A DNA stretch of 64,000 nt from Leptodactylus fallax (Eukaryota > Chordata > Amphibia > Anura > Leptodactylidae). The position numbers and the translations under genes were made by a program. The notes below the pieces were generated by a model that did no database searches, was not told where the DNA came from, and saw nothing but the letters and a program-made list of their open reading frames with translations. The stretch covers positions 2,618,501-2,682,500 of the forward strand of contig CAMRHE010000157.1 in the NCBI GenBank assembly GCA_947044405.1, read 5' to 3'. Shown here piece by piece: positions 10,031 through 50,407 of this stretch. Position 1 is the stretch's first letter, and every line of letters starts with the position of its first letter.

Positions 10031-10715
10031 GGGTTTGCCCCCTGATTAACCCTTTTGAGAGATGGTCTTTCACATGTATAAAAAGTTACCATAAGCGACA
10101 TCAACGCAAGTTGCTAGTCATAATACTGGGCACTGTATTATAGATCACGAAATCCCTTCTCTGACACTTTTTGGTGGTGGCATGAGTGGTCATGCCAAGA
10201 CACTGGAGGAACACTAAGCCTCCATTGATGGTAAAATGGATTCAGGTCAACTTCATTATAAGAATAGAGAAGCTTGTGGCTGAGGATAGTTTCACCACAG
10301 ATCCCTGTCATCAGGTACATACAATATCACTGTTTTATGACCTAGTGTAAGAATAAGTATTAGGAGACTGATCAATTTGATGTTCAGAATAAATACAATT
10401 ATCTTTAATGCAGAACTGGTCAGTTTGCATTGATAAATGAGCCATCATATGTATAAGGGCTTATTCACACATCCAATTTCAGCAGATGTGTGAGGTCACA
10501 GAACACAATACTGCTTTATTTCAGGTCGCGCGCTGTTCTTTGATGGTCCATTTTTCATGTATGCAAAAAAGGACCAAAATAGAATGTCTCCATTCTTTCT
10601 CCACAAAAAGAGAATGGGCATCCGCACATGGTAAACCTGGTGCAGTAAACATGGCCCAGACACAAACAAGCACTAATACCTTAAGGGTAAATTCACACAC
10701 AGCAGATTACACCTA

Positions 10716-11091
10716 CAGAATCATCTCAATAAATTAGAATATCTTTGAAACATTTCTTTCTTTCAGTAATTCAATTAAAAAAGTGACCACCTATGTTTTC
10801 TAGATTCTTTACACACAGAGTGTTCTATTTCAAGTGTTTTATTTCTGTAAATGTTGATTATGGATTACAGGTAATGAAAACCCAAATCTAAGAAAATTAG
10901 AATATTGTAAGAAAGTTCAGTATTGTAAATTCAGTGTATCACCTGCCAAGGTTTCCTAAGCCTTTAAATGGTCCCTCAGTCTGGTTCAGTAGGACACACA
11001 ATCATGGAAGACGCTGATTATGGATTGTATTACTGAATCACTGAAATGAATGAATGTTTCAGATATATTCTAATTTATTGAGATGCACCTG
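10716..11091 (+). mobile_element. Mariner-family internal-deletion derivative
   Basis: 376 bp with terminal repeats starting CAGAATCATCTCAATAAATT and ending in the inverse of CAGGTGCATCTCAATAAATT, each flanked by TA. The 5' leader is kept up to the transposase start (ATG at 11004). After three codons almost the whole gene is missing and the 3' end follows. It could only have moved with transposase supplied by a full element. Confidence 0.85.
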
Positions 11092-11093
11092 TA

Positions 11094-11789
11094 GTTCACA
11101 TCTCCACCATGTGTTGGTTCTTCTGATCTGTCGAAGGACCAGAGGAATAGTCCAAGGGACCACAGATATAGCGGACATGAACGGAGCCCGAGGAACCCTA
11201 TTGACTATAATGTATCTGTAAGATGTCCTTTTTAACTGAAATCACTGTACAGAAAAGTTGGGCTGGCAGGACTTTTTTGTCTGCTGTATTTTGACGGTTC
11301 TGCGTTAGATGGACACCCTGCACATATGTGAATGGTACCAGCCTTAGTTGTACAAATTTCCCTGACTGAAAATATGTTCCATTTATCCAAAATGGGTTGT
11401 TTTTGCAGCATTTGCAAAGATTCAGTTGAATAGAAAATTTGCAGACATTTGTGCTACAAATATGCTGCATGTGAACTGACTGCAAATGTGAGGCAAACCT
11501 GGTGGTGCTTGAAAGGGTGTGCCTTGTGTCCTAACTAGGCTCTGTTCACACTGTGTATACACATTCTATACAACGTATAAGAATATGTATTCTATTATTG
11601 TATTAGAATATATAAATTGTGCCAAATGACACAGTCAGCTCTGCTTCATCCCCCAATTCTTTGCCTGGCTTTCCTCACTGTCTTTGTATTGCTTTTATGA
11701 TTAGTAAGCTGTATCTGCAGCTAGAGACATCTGGCAGGCAGGAGGCAGCACAACAGCTGACAGGCACTGCCATATTAGGTATTGGCAGG
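11094..11789. other. Intergenic, no gene seen
   Basis: Unassigned sequence between the mariner derivative and the UNC45A promoter region. No conserved coding or repeat ends recognised. Confidence 0.5.
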
Positions 11790-11932
11790 GCCGCATGTAA
11801 TGGCGTCACGGAGGGTGGGCGGAGCCAAGCATGGAATGTGCCGGTACAGATCCGGCTGCAGTAAGGTGTACAGCGGGAGCAGCGGCTGGGAAATATCGGG
11901 GCTCAGGTTGAGGCCTTCACCGTTACCCACAG
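11790..11932 (+). promoter_or_regulatory. Candidate UNC45A promoter and 5' UTR
   Basis: GC- and CpG-richer than its surroundings. It has a GC box (GGTGGGCGGAGCC, 11814-11826) and a CRE-like TGGCGTCACG (11801-11810) just upstream of the predicted start codon at 11933. No TATA box is apparent. This fits a housekeeping-type promoter, but the transcription start cannot be fixed here. Confidence 0.5.
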
Positions 11933-39830
<27,898 letters not shown>

Positions 39831-40235
39831 GGACTGCTTAGTACTCTGTATAGGTTCTCTCTCCTGTCTGACGATGCAGAGATTTTGTTTGAATGTTTCT
39901 GTTCACTGACAGCGAGCAATGATCTTGAAAATGTTGAGGAAATGAAGCCCAAAGTATATTAAAAAGTTACATAACTTTTCATCATACAATGATGAAAGGG
40001 AACCAGTTGTGAGGTTTGGATCCCCTAAACCTCATGATCTCTATCCCATCAGTCACTCAATTAACAAATTTAATAACTTTTAATTTGCCGGAGATAAGCC
40101 ACAAACTCATTTTCAGCACCTCCCAGAACTGCCAAGGACAGCACACTTTGTTTCTTTGCATATACTTGAAGCAAGGTGTACTCTCCTAAGGTGTATGTCT
40201 GTGATTCAATTACAGCAAATTAAAAGTACTGGAAC
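39831..40235 (+). other. UNC45A 3' UTR and flank
   Basis: Follows the stop codon. ATTAAA at 39958 is the nearest candidate poly(A) signal, and a canonical AATAAA is absent in this stretch. The real transcript end is not determinable here. Confidence 0.45.
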
Positions 40236-40696
40236 TTAAAGAGGACCTTTCACCACTTCGGCAAAGTCCAACTCTTCGCATCACTTAATGTCTGCTGCTC
40301 CACAAATTGACACATTTGGAATTATTTCTCTACCCCCCCCACCGTTCCTGAGCAGTAAGTGCTGTTAGTTATGAGCCTGATATACTATTTAGCCTGTGTA
40401 CTGTCAGGAGGGCGGTGTCAGGCAGGAGCAGACAAGGGGTGTGATTCTTAGCTCTGACACTGGCTGCTTCTGATTTCAGCTCTGAATCACACCCCCTGCC
40501 TGTTTCTGTCTGACACCGCCCTCCTGATAGTACAGAGTCTAAAATAACATATCAAGCACCAAAACTAACAGCACTGATTGTTCGGTAAGGGTAGGGGTTA
40601 CAATATAGTTTCTAACTGAGCTGGAATCAGTGAAGCGGCGCCTATTGACAGATGCCAAGAACTGGAATTGGTGGAGGAAGTGAAAGGTCTTCTAAA
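40236..40696. mobile_element. TTAA MITE family 'F', copy 1
   Basis: Starts TTAAAGAGGACCTTTCACCA and ends 'agtgaaaggtcttct'. The interior has 'tcaggagggcggtgtcaggc' inverted to 'tctgacaccgccctcctga'. Same family as 41781 and 48547. Confidence 0.85.
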
Positions 40697-41780
40697 AAAA
40701 AACAAACAGGGACAGATGGTAGTGAGATTGTCAGTTTCAAGTGACATACTACTTGTTTAGCGGCACCAAATCTGCTGACAGGTTCCTTTTTATCTTATAT
40801 GGACATAAAACCCCTTTAAGTACTTAATGCGATCATTCCAGCTTCCTTCATTCTGTTTTCAGAGATTAAATACAGTACAATGTAAGTCAATGACCAAATA
40901 ATTGCATAAAGTGAAGGTGGAATGGATTTCTTGAAATCATGAAGGTAAACATCTACAAATGTGTGAAGGTTTACAAATTACAAAAGTCTTAATATTGTTG
41001 CAATGAACTATATATACAACCCTGTCTTACAACTTTCGGCTTGCACAAAGTTTTATGTGACCTTACAAACACCTTTTTATTTTAAATTGTACTTTTTAAT
41101 CTTCTCACAATTGTTCCCTCTAAAATGATTCTGTACCCTCATGTGATATAATGTAATAGCAGCAATTTTGAGCACATTAGGGCAGTTCATGCTGCGGTAC
41201 CATCTAGGTTATTCATCAGAGTGTCAGTAATAACAGGCCTGGAATATGACTCATGGCTAGAAATAACTTTTATGCAATATTTTTAAGTGGTTTTCGTTTG
41301 CAGAAGTGAGTCCATACTGGCAGATTTCTAAACACTGTACAGCTTAGAGGTAATAACCCTGCAGAACAGACAAGTAAGGATCTTTCCTTTACATTCCAGG
41401 TTTCATTGACCAAATACTACATCAATTGATGTTCATTGAGGCTTTTCATTATATAAATTGTGACTAAAATTCCCTTTGATCTACAGTACTACTTGCATTC
41501 TAATACTAGAGGTAATCTGTAGAGGCTGCCTTAGCATTGCCATACAACTTTGGGATCCATCTATTTGCACATAACAGAAAATTTTTCAAAATTTCTTTCA
41601 AATGTGGACTATAATATTGAATTCCAATCTAAAGCGGGCTTTAACTTTTTTTTTTGGAATCCCCACACACAAACATGCGTGTTCGGGGTAGTCAGAAGGA
41701 CCCAGTACACATTACATGCTTGACTGATCCTACTGAAATCAGTAGGTTTGGTTAATAATCTTCTAATGTGTATGACCACC

Positions 41781-42251
41781 TTAAAGAGGACCTTACACCA
41801 TGAACTCCAGCTCTGTACATTCTGGAACTTAAAAAACACCTTTTACCTCCTCAGCCAAGTCCAGCTCTTTGCATCATTTAATAGGCGCTCCTCCACCAAT
41901 GATGGGGCAGTTGGAATTGTTTATCTATCCCTTACTGTTTCAAGCAATGAATGCAGTTATTTTCATGTGGATATGCTGATTAGGTTTCTACTGGCAAGTG
42001 GGTGGTCTTGGCCCAGAGCAGACAAGCGGGCTGGATTCTGACAGTGTTCACCTCTGAATCACACCTCTTGTCTGCTCCTGCCTGATACCAACCACTTGAC
42101 AGTAGAAACTAATTAGCATTTCAGGCACCAATTGCTTGGGTACAGGGGGGTTAGAGAGAGAATTCCAGCTCTGCTGGTGTCAGTGGAGCAGTGCCTACTA
42201 AATGATGCAAAGAACTAAAGATGGTGGAGGTGGTGAAAGGGCCTTTCTAAG
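41781..42251. mobile_element. TTAA MITE family 'F', copy 2
   Basis: TTAAAGAGGACCTTACACCA at left and 'tggtgaaagggcctttcta' at right. The 'agcagacaagcggg' and 'tcttgtctgctcctgcc' inner pair matches copies 1 and 3. Confidence 0.83.
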
Positions 42252-44505
42252 GGAATGTTCACATGGCAAAAAGTACATAGTCTGTGTATTTTGCTTTGGA
42301 ACCTGCAACAGAACCCAGAGCCTAGGCTTTGTGCCAGTGTTTCTGTTGTGGGACGGCCTGCTTCTTAGCCCATGGTTTTAGCGCGGTTTCTAAACTGTAG
42401 AATAGTTAGTAGGCATTTTTGACATGAAAAATATGCTAAAATTCTCATTTAAAAAAAACAAACCATGTGATACAGTAGTCATCATTTTATAACAGACTAG
42501 ACTTTTGATCAAACTTACGCCAGGACCCTCTGTAGGTTATAAAGATGAGGAGGCAGTCTGAACTTAGTGGAGAGAAAACCAGTCTGCCCATAACAACCAA
42601 TTGCACTACAGCTTTCATTTCTTATACCACCCTAGTACAGTGAAAGTTGCGCTGTGATTTGTTGCTATGGGCAGTTTTTTCTTTAGACAGTGATTGTTTG
42701 TAGTCAGTAAGCTGTAGCCATGGGGACACACAGACCTGCATAGGAGCTGTACATTATATCATTTTTATTGTCTAGTTAGTTTGCATAGTTGCTTTTTTTT
42801 TTTTTTTTTTATTATTTTTTTATTATTTTAAATGCACTGGGTCAATGGAAATATTGAATTCTACGACTGTGGCTATGTAAGATATACTGTTCTGTAGCAG
42901 AAAAATGATCTAAGTACATGTAGGAAGTAAGTTGGTAAAGCCTTGTTAATCTTGGTTTACTTGTGCACATCATTGTGATAGTTAGTTATTGGGTGATAAT
43001 TTTAATTGACTCTTAAGATATCTTACTAGGATGGTTTTGCGAGAAATCTGTATAAATAAATGCACCTTTAGTAAAGTGCCTTTAATGTCTGCTAAGTTCA
43101 GATAGTTCACTTGCAGAAATACTGTATTACGTATGGATCCCAGCAGAAAATCACACATCTCCCTCCTCTGTAAATTAACTATTTGTTTGAGCTCAGGAAA
43201 CGCTTGGACTGCGTGGCCTTTAAGCCGATGCCTGATCCTTCATATTGTCTTGTAGCTGTACACATTCCATGTCTTATGTCGGTGTTCACTTATGACTTGT
43301 TTCCTTCAAATTGTTCCATGTTTATCTTCATTGCACTGCTAATTTATATTCTATTATTTTTTATACAAGCAAAGCATGTTTGCCTTTATGGATGCTGGAA
43401 ATGTATGTCATTGTAATAGAGGATCAATAAATCACACTTTTGACACAATCTCTTGTTTAATGTGCAGATTTTGTTGTTAGTTTTATGCTGTGCCAAGGGT
43501 AAAGTGCAGGACATAGAGCCATATAATCCACACAAGTGCATTGTACTGCACTTTAATTTTGGGGATAAGAGCTGCACAGAAAATCCACAGTAAGTACAAT
43601 GTGAAATAACAAGACAGCTCAAATAAAGAATTCTACCATATTATTGTATATATATATTTTTGGATATGATAGCATCCTCTATTAAATGCCCAGCAATCAA
43701 AACTTGGGGCCATGGTATGTCAAACGTATACGTAAAACATGATGTATGCAAGAGGTTAAATATGAAGCAGAATAAGGACGAACCCACACATTGTGGAAAA
43801 GCTGTGGTTTTTGCTGCATTTTTGAGCCAAAGTCAGGAGTGGATTTAGAAGTGTAAGTGTTTACTTTATATTTCCCACCTCTTTTGAAGCCATTCTTGAC
43901 TTTATCAAATCCTGCCTGAAAAGACATAATCATGACAGTATGTGGGTGCCTGAAGAATACTTTGCCCCACAGATGCTGATAATAGCAACAGCAAACAAGG
44001 AGTGTAGATATGCCATGCCTATTAGGGTCTACAAATAATCATATCTGCCACGATGACCCTTCCCGTTAAGCCCCCGCACACGACCGTATTTTTATGTGCA
44101 ATCGTGGATAAAAGTGCAGACCCATACACACATCTGCAAAAATTGTGTCTAGGTAATTAGAAGGGGTCTGCATCTGTGGCACAGACCATTGTAGGGAATC
44201 ATACAAGATCTGTGATAGTGGATGACTGATACTGATGCAAAATGGACATGTCAGTATTACTGATCAGTATTTGTGGACAGCAGAACCACTATGAGCGTGT
44301 GCATGTAGCCTTAGTGATGTCCACTATAGTGTTAAGTGTTTAGCACACTATGGGTTATCTGATGGACAAATAAGTGGCTATTGTGACATACGGGCAATCA
44401 AGTTCTATTGCCCCAGTGATGCAGCCACTAAAGGTTAGACATTCATATACAGTTTACACAGTGTTGAACATCTATATCAATACCATATGGCAGTAGTAGC
44501 AGGTG
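42252..44505. other. Intergenic, no gene seen
   Basis: No HDDC3- or RCCD1-like exon recognised. Contains a T-run at about 42792-42810 and a partial foldback repeat at 43790-43930. Confidence 0.5.
43790..43935. repeat. Partial foldback repeat, 'ggctaaggccccacg' family
   Basis: 'ttttgagccaaagtcaggag' and 'tggatttagaagtgtaagtg' correspond to the interior of the 37123-37337 element. Ends are lost. Confidence 0.6.
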
Positions 44506-45182
44506 GGTAAGTTTTCCAGGCAAAAAAATGATTTTTAAAAAAGGTCTGTTAGTGCTATTAATGGGTTAATAAGTGCACCCAAATACCTTTTAGCAGTATT
44601 TTGAGTGATTTCTGGGAGTTCCTGGCATCCTGTGCATTTGTTTACATGGGTAGCTTCCTGCAGTCTTAACCTACAACTACCATGATGCATTGCTGTTCAC
44701 TCCTACCTAACTCAGTCCCCCAACCCCCTCCCCACACCATCATAGTTACCTGTCTTCTTGTCCTGGAGATCACTTTCTTCGGTGCTGCTGTCTCCTCTTC
44801 TGCCCACGCCTGTGTAATAGAGCCGTTCTATTGCGCATGCGTGGGGAGGCCCGCTGCTTCTATTCACTTCTGCTGGCGTTCTATTGCACAGGCGCTGGCT
44901 CCCCTGAAGTGTCGCCAGCAGAAGAGGACAAAGACAGGTGAGTATGAGGGAGTTGGGGAAGGGTTTGGTGGAGAGGAGTATTTTATGACGTTCCGTTTCC
45001 GGAAACACCGTGTCACCGGGAAAGCAGTGTGCCTAGGGAGGTCACATGACAGCCCCAGGGCTATGGGTAAATATAATTTTTTTTTTTTTTAAAGGGAGTA
45101 AATTAGAAGTTAGCAGGAGGGGTGGGGGGGAGAGGGTTTAGCTTAATGTTAGTTTTAATTTATCCTAGACAACCCCTTTTAA
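44506..45182. mobile_element. TTAA MITE family 'G', copy 1
   Basis: Right end 'ctagacaaccccttttaa'. The interior 'aggtctgttagtgctattaa', 'gttgatgcattgctgttcac'-type sequence and 'tcacatgacagccccaggg' match the nested element at 60154-60818. The left TTAA is worn. Confidence 0.83.
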
Positions 45183-45401
45183 ATTAGGGCTGTTTTAATA
45201 CATTAGGGGGCCCTTTTTAACCTTTCTGTAAGCGGGACCACCGTACACACAAAATAAAAAAAAAACAAAAAAAACCTAACTGCATTCCAACGGACGTACA
45301 GGCTCCGGCTGTAATGATGTCTGTGGCTCAGCACAGCATAATGGAGCACAGAGTTGATAGTTATGTGCTCCACTATTGTATGAAACTTATAGCCACGGAG
45401 T

Positions 45402-46195
45402 TTAACCCCTTAACGACCAATGACATACCTGTACGTCATTGGTGACATGGGGATGCATGGAGAGGGCCCAGGAGCTGAGCTCTCTCCATACAGGGCGGAT
45501 GCCAGCTGTATAATACAGCCAGAACCCGCCGCTAACAGCATCGATCAGTGCCGTCACCCTGTTGCTGTTAACCCTGTCAAAACGGGACCGTGGCATATAA
45601 ACTGCGCAGGCACCAGCGGTGCTGCCATTTTTCACCGCTCGTTGCCCTCCTGAATGTCATCGGAGGGCAGCGATCGGTTGCCATGACAGCCGGGAGCCTA
45701 TCAAAGGCTCCCAAGCTTCTCATTGCATTCGATCTATTGCACGCTGCCAGAGGCTCCCACCTCTACATGTAAATATGAAAAAATTACAGGTGTCACAATA
45801 TGGCGACACAAATTTTTTTCCTATTTTGTAAAGTTTTTTATTTCTTAAAAGGTATCAAAACATTACAAATACTATATAAATTTGGTATCGCCGTGTTTGT
45901 ACTGACCCGCAGAATACAGCTAACATGTCATTTTTACCACACAGTGAACGCCGTAAAAATTAAACCCATATGAAGTTGGTGCAAATGCAGTTTTTCTCCA
46001 ATTGCACCTCATTCTGAATTTTTTTCCAGCTTCCTAGTACATTGCAAAGCATATTGAATGGTGCCATTACAAAGTACAATTTGTTTTGCAAACAATAAGC
46101 CATCATGTGACTCTGAACTGAAAAAAGAAAAAAGTTATGGCTCTTGGAATGTGGGGAGGGAAAAACGAAAAATGATCCGATCCTTAAGGGATTAA
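45402..46195. mobile_element. TTAA MITE family 'H', complete
   Basis: TTAA at 45402 and 46192. Ends CCCCTTAACGACC and the inverse of TCCCTTAAGGATC, 794 bp. Contains 'ataaatttggtatcgccgtg' and 'atggctcttggaa'. The repeat split by DIRS-A at 1230-5930 is a relative. Confidence 0.87.
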
Positions 46196-48029
46196 ATCCC
46201 TGCCTGCTGCCCAGAACAGCACCCAAAAGGGGACTGTTCCTGCACAATCCGGGGGTGACTGAGACGGGGCCCTGCAACCGTAAGATGCACTGTTGGCCCT
46301 ATGGTTAAAGCAGCCCTGAGCTAAATGCTGTTGACCCACTACATGTAACTACTACTAGCTGATATCATGTTAGCTGTTGTCACATTGCTGAATTTTAATA
46401 TACATCAATAAAAATTTTTAATCTTTTTAGGCAAGGATTGATCAATTAATAAAAGGAGGAGGAATACTTACCCTATTACTGTGGGTCTTGCATTCTTGGC
46501 TTTGGCTCAAAAAAAAAAAAAAAAAAAAAAAAAATCTTCCTACCTTGTCCTCCACGAATAAGTAACAGAAGGACTGATATATAATCTAGAACATAGCTTT
46601 CAGTCAGTATGAGACGGTCCCCACCTTACTAGCTTGACAACTCAGGCAGAATAAGCAGGTGGGGATAATCTAGTGTCTGCAGTAGATTGTCCTATCACCT
46701 CCATGTGGATTTCTCCACTACTTTTGGTTTATGTGGCATATCAAACGTATTATCACACATTGAAATCAATGCACTTTTAGGTCCTGTTTCAGTCTGTATG
46801 GGTATACCGTTGACTGGATACATTTTAGGTGAACTTGACCTGGAATACGATTGGAAGTAACCAATATGGCAGATGCATGGGGCATTTCAAAGGATTATTA
46901 AGGGGAAAGATGAGAGAGGAACACAGTATGAGGCCAACCATGGGCCCTTCTCCACACAGTCTGAAGTGCACTTAGCAATGAGTATGGATGAAAGGGGGCA
47001 TGGAAAATTGAATCTGGCAGCATTTACAGTTTAGTTATGAAAGTTCACATTCGTTCCATAATATCCATTTTCCATCTCTGTACATTTACATTACTATGTG
47101 CATTAAACATGCATAGTGACCATGACTGGAGTCGGGACTAGTTTTGGTTGGAGTTGGCAAAAAGTTACAAGCTACGGGGTTCAAAATAAATTGTTAAAAT
47201 CTATTATACAACATTATAGTTTGTTGTATATTTACCCTCCCTGGAACTCAGTCACTGGCTTTTTATTGAATTAGAGGATCTTTACTGCCTCTGACCGTGG
47301 CTGTCAGCCATTTATGAAGGAGTCCAAAGTAGGTTTGGAAAAATAGAGTCTAACCCCACATTCACATGATCCAAGTTTCACCTGTGAAACCCAGTCTGTC
47401 TGCGCTGGATTTACCGGCCTGATCATCATTCTAGGAGAGGGGCTCCAAGCATCATAGATAACTAGAATGCTAGGAATTTCTGCCTCCCAGTGACATACTG
47501 TCCCGTACTGTAATCACTGTGGGAGGCAGGGACTCCTAGAAGCATAGATAACCATTATTCTAGGAGTTCCTCTCCCTCCACAATGTTCAGGCTGGTAAAT
47601 CCAGCACACACACAGACACTCAGTTGTGTGAATGCGGTTTAAGTTGGTGATTTGGCCTACCGACGCCGCATATTTTCTATGCTGTGTCACTATGTGCAAT
47701 TTTGTGCTCATATGAGGATGTTTAGATACCTTCCAATCCTGAGAATGAAGTGCTGCAACATTTTCACAGTCTTTCTTTGCATAACGGAGTTCCCAGCTAC
47801 CCTGATGTGCAGGGAACTGCAGCCAGGTCCAATCACTACATTATCATGTACTGTAACTGCATTGTAGTTGCCCTGTACAGCAAGTGTCTGGATCCTGAGA
47901 GACTGAAAGGGTTGCATCACTAAACTCCCCAAAATCGGCGGTGGTCCTAAAGCTTATGCCTCCACCATTCACAAAGTGAGGATATATCCTACCAATAAGC
48001 TCTTACCTTATACGATGGTAATCTCTCTT
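46196..48029. other. Intergenic, no gene seen
   Basis: 46286-46320 shares a short repeat with 9985-10030. A run of about 24 A lies near 46510. No coding or RNA gene recognised. Confidence 0.5.
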
Positions 48030-48235
48030 AAATCGCAGTGTCTATTAATAGCCCACTACTGCGACATCACGTTGTCTATTAGAAAGTGATCTTACTTTAC
48101 AGGGTTAATATTATTAGTCCTCTACTACGACATCAAAGTGTCTATTAATAGCCCTATAAAGTAAGATCATTTTCTATTATTAGCCCTATACTGTGACATC
48201 AGGGTCTATTTCTTTTGAGGTTTACTGTTCCTTTT
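48030..48235. repeat. Imperfect tandem repeat, about 35 bp unit
   Basis: The phrase 'gtgtctattaatagccc' plus 'tactgcgacatcac' recurs about five times with changes. A related phrase occurs at 55290-55345 ('gtgacatcgtggagtctatt'). Confidence 0.65.
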
Positions 48236-48546
48236 AAAAGGAAGGTCTTCAAAAGACCAGATAACCCCTAATGTATGATGTATTTGAATGTTATACTAAA
48301 TACATTTCTTTTCTTAGAATGTCATGGTGTATAATTCCTCTTGATGTTTGTCTCTACACGGTCTGACACTGTCCTATCAGCACTCACAGTGCCCTGACAC
48401 TTTGTAAGGGCCTAATTCTTTCACAGGGGGTCAGAGATTTTATTCATAAATTTCTAGTAGGAATAAACAGAAGAACAGTACACCACAGTTCTAAAAAAAA
48501 AAAGATGCTCCAGAATTGTTATTTTATAGGAAATACAAGGTCCTCT

Positions 48547-48969
48547 TTAAAGAGGGCCTTTCACCACCTCCACCAATTCAAGTTCTTGGCATCTGTTAAT
48601 AGTCGCTGCTCCACTGATACAAGCGTAATTGGAATTTTCTCTCTAGCCCCCACCATTCCTGAGCAGCAAGCACAGTTAGATTTAGTACCTGATAAGATAT
48701 TTAAGCTCTGTAATGTTAGGAGGGCAGTGTCAGGCATGGGGCGTAATTCAGAGCTCCAATCAGAGGCAGCCAGTGTCAGAGCTCAGAATCACATGCTTTG
48801 TCTGCTCCTGCCTGACACCGCCCTCCTGACAGTACAGAAACTAAATAGCATATCAGGCACCAAAACCAAACAGCATTAACTGCTCAGAAGCGGTGCCCGA
48901 ATCAGTGGAGCAGCAGCTATTAAATGATCGGAACTGGACTTCTTGGAGGTGGTGAAAGGTCCTCTTTAA
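48547..48969. mobile_element. TTAA MITE family 'F', copy 3
   Basis: TTAA both ends, AAGAGGGCCTTTCACCACCT and the inverse 'aggtggtgaaaggtcctctt'. The best preserved of the three copies. Confidence 0.88.
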
Positions 48970-49417
48970 AGGAATAAATAGACCAAAGTGCATATACATA
49001 AATACCCAGCATACATAGGATAAGATGTGCATGCAAATAAGAAACTCTTATGAAGCAGAAATGGCTTTAACAAGGTAGATTTAATTTACTATACAAGAAC
49101 TGTACAAAATGTCCAAAGCAATACATCAGGCACATTACCACAAGATAGATTTTTCTTCTCAAATGATGCTGTGGAATAGGTCTTAAAGCCATGAAGTATA
49201 TATCTTGAATGAAATATCAAAGTATCACTACAAGACTATTAAGCAGAGATTTCCTACAGTCAGAGAATCTAATCTGTGACCATATATAATATACACTGTT
49301 CTAGAAGAGATATTAAAACCCAGGCCAGCTCCAGGAAAAAATACACAAGGTGTAATGCCTAGTACAAGCCTTGAGGGGGCAGTGTATGACACAGGGATTT
49401 AACAGCATTGTGTAAGG

Positions 49418-50399
49418 CAGGGGTCCCCAAACTACGGCCCGCGGGCCGCATCCGGCCCCCGGAGGCCATTTACCCGGCCCGCGTCGCAATTTCCTTGTGT
49501 TATTTCAGTTGTGAGGGCACAGGCGCTTACAATTGAAATAACCCGCCGAGCGCTACACGGGAAGTCTTGTTCCCGTGTAGACGCTCGGCGCTCGTCGTCC
49601 GGACCTAGAATGAGCACGTCATGACGCACGACGTGCTCATCTAGGCCTTACAGCCGAAGACAGAGGAGCCGGGACCACAGCGCGGGAGCGGCTGCAGTGC
49701 TAGGTTAAGTATATTTTCACTTTTTTTTTTTACTGGGCATGGAGGGGGATCAGAGAACTGGATCTATATGGGGGATTGATGGGACCTATATGGGGGAGAG
49801 AGCTGGCCCTATATGGGGGAGACTGCATGGGACCTATATGGGGGGGGCATGGGACCTATATGGGAGAAAGAGCTGGCCCTATATGAGGGAGACTGCATGG
49901 GACCTATATGGGGGAGGCATGGGACCTATATGGGGGAGGCATGGGACCTATATGGGGGAGGCATGGGACCTATGTGGGGGAGGCATGGGACCTATATGGG
50001 GGAAAGAGCTGGCCCTATATGAGGGAGACTGCATGGGACCTATATGGGGGAGACTGCATGGGACCTATATGAGGGAAAGAGCTGGACCTATATGGGGGAG
50101 AGAGCTGGACTTATATGGGGGCAGAGTGCTGGACCTATTTGCAAATATGGAACCGGACATTGACTATCTCATTAGCCAAAAGCAGGCCCATACTTCACAT
50201 TGAAATAATGGTGAGTTTGTTGACTTAAATTTACTATTTCTTTATTTTGAATGTTGTATTTGTTCCCTTTTTGTTTTACTTTAAAATGAGATACGTGTAG
50301 TGTGCATAGGGATTTTCATAGTTTTTCTTATAGTCCGGCCCTCCAACGGTCTGAGGGACAGTGAACCGGCCCCCTGTGTAAAAAGTTTGGGGACCCCTG
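49418..50399. mobile_element. hAT non-autonomous transposon with perfect target duplication
   Basis: Terminal repeats CAGGGGTCCCCAAACTACGG and the inverse 'aaagtttggggacccctg', followed by 'ggcccgcgggccgcatccgg'. An 8-bp target duplication GTGTAAGG is at 49410-49417 and 50400-50407. 982 bp. The interior holds a minisatellite. Charlie-type hAT by its ends. Confidence 0.93.
49745..50130. repeat. Minisatellite inside the hAT element
   Basis: About 15 copies of a 20-30 bp unit around 'ggcatgggacctatatggggg', some with 'agagctggcc' spacers. It makes long open frames of repeated GPIWGR and GTYMG that are not proteins. Confidence 0.9.
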
Positions 50400-50407
50400 G
50401 TGTAAGG

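Noticed and set aside
44682..45092. 136-codon open frame
   Set aside because: Lies wholly inside a TTAA MITE (44506-45182), and the same region in the related copy at 60154-60818 is not open in the same way.
49739..50203. 154-codon open frame with repeated GPIWGR/GTYMG
   Set aside because: It is the minisatellite of the hAT element read as protein. It has no start context and no conservation.
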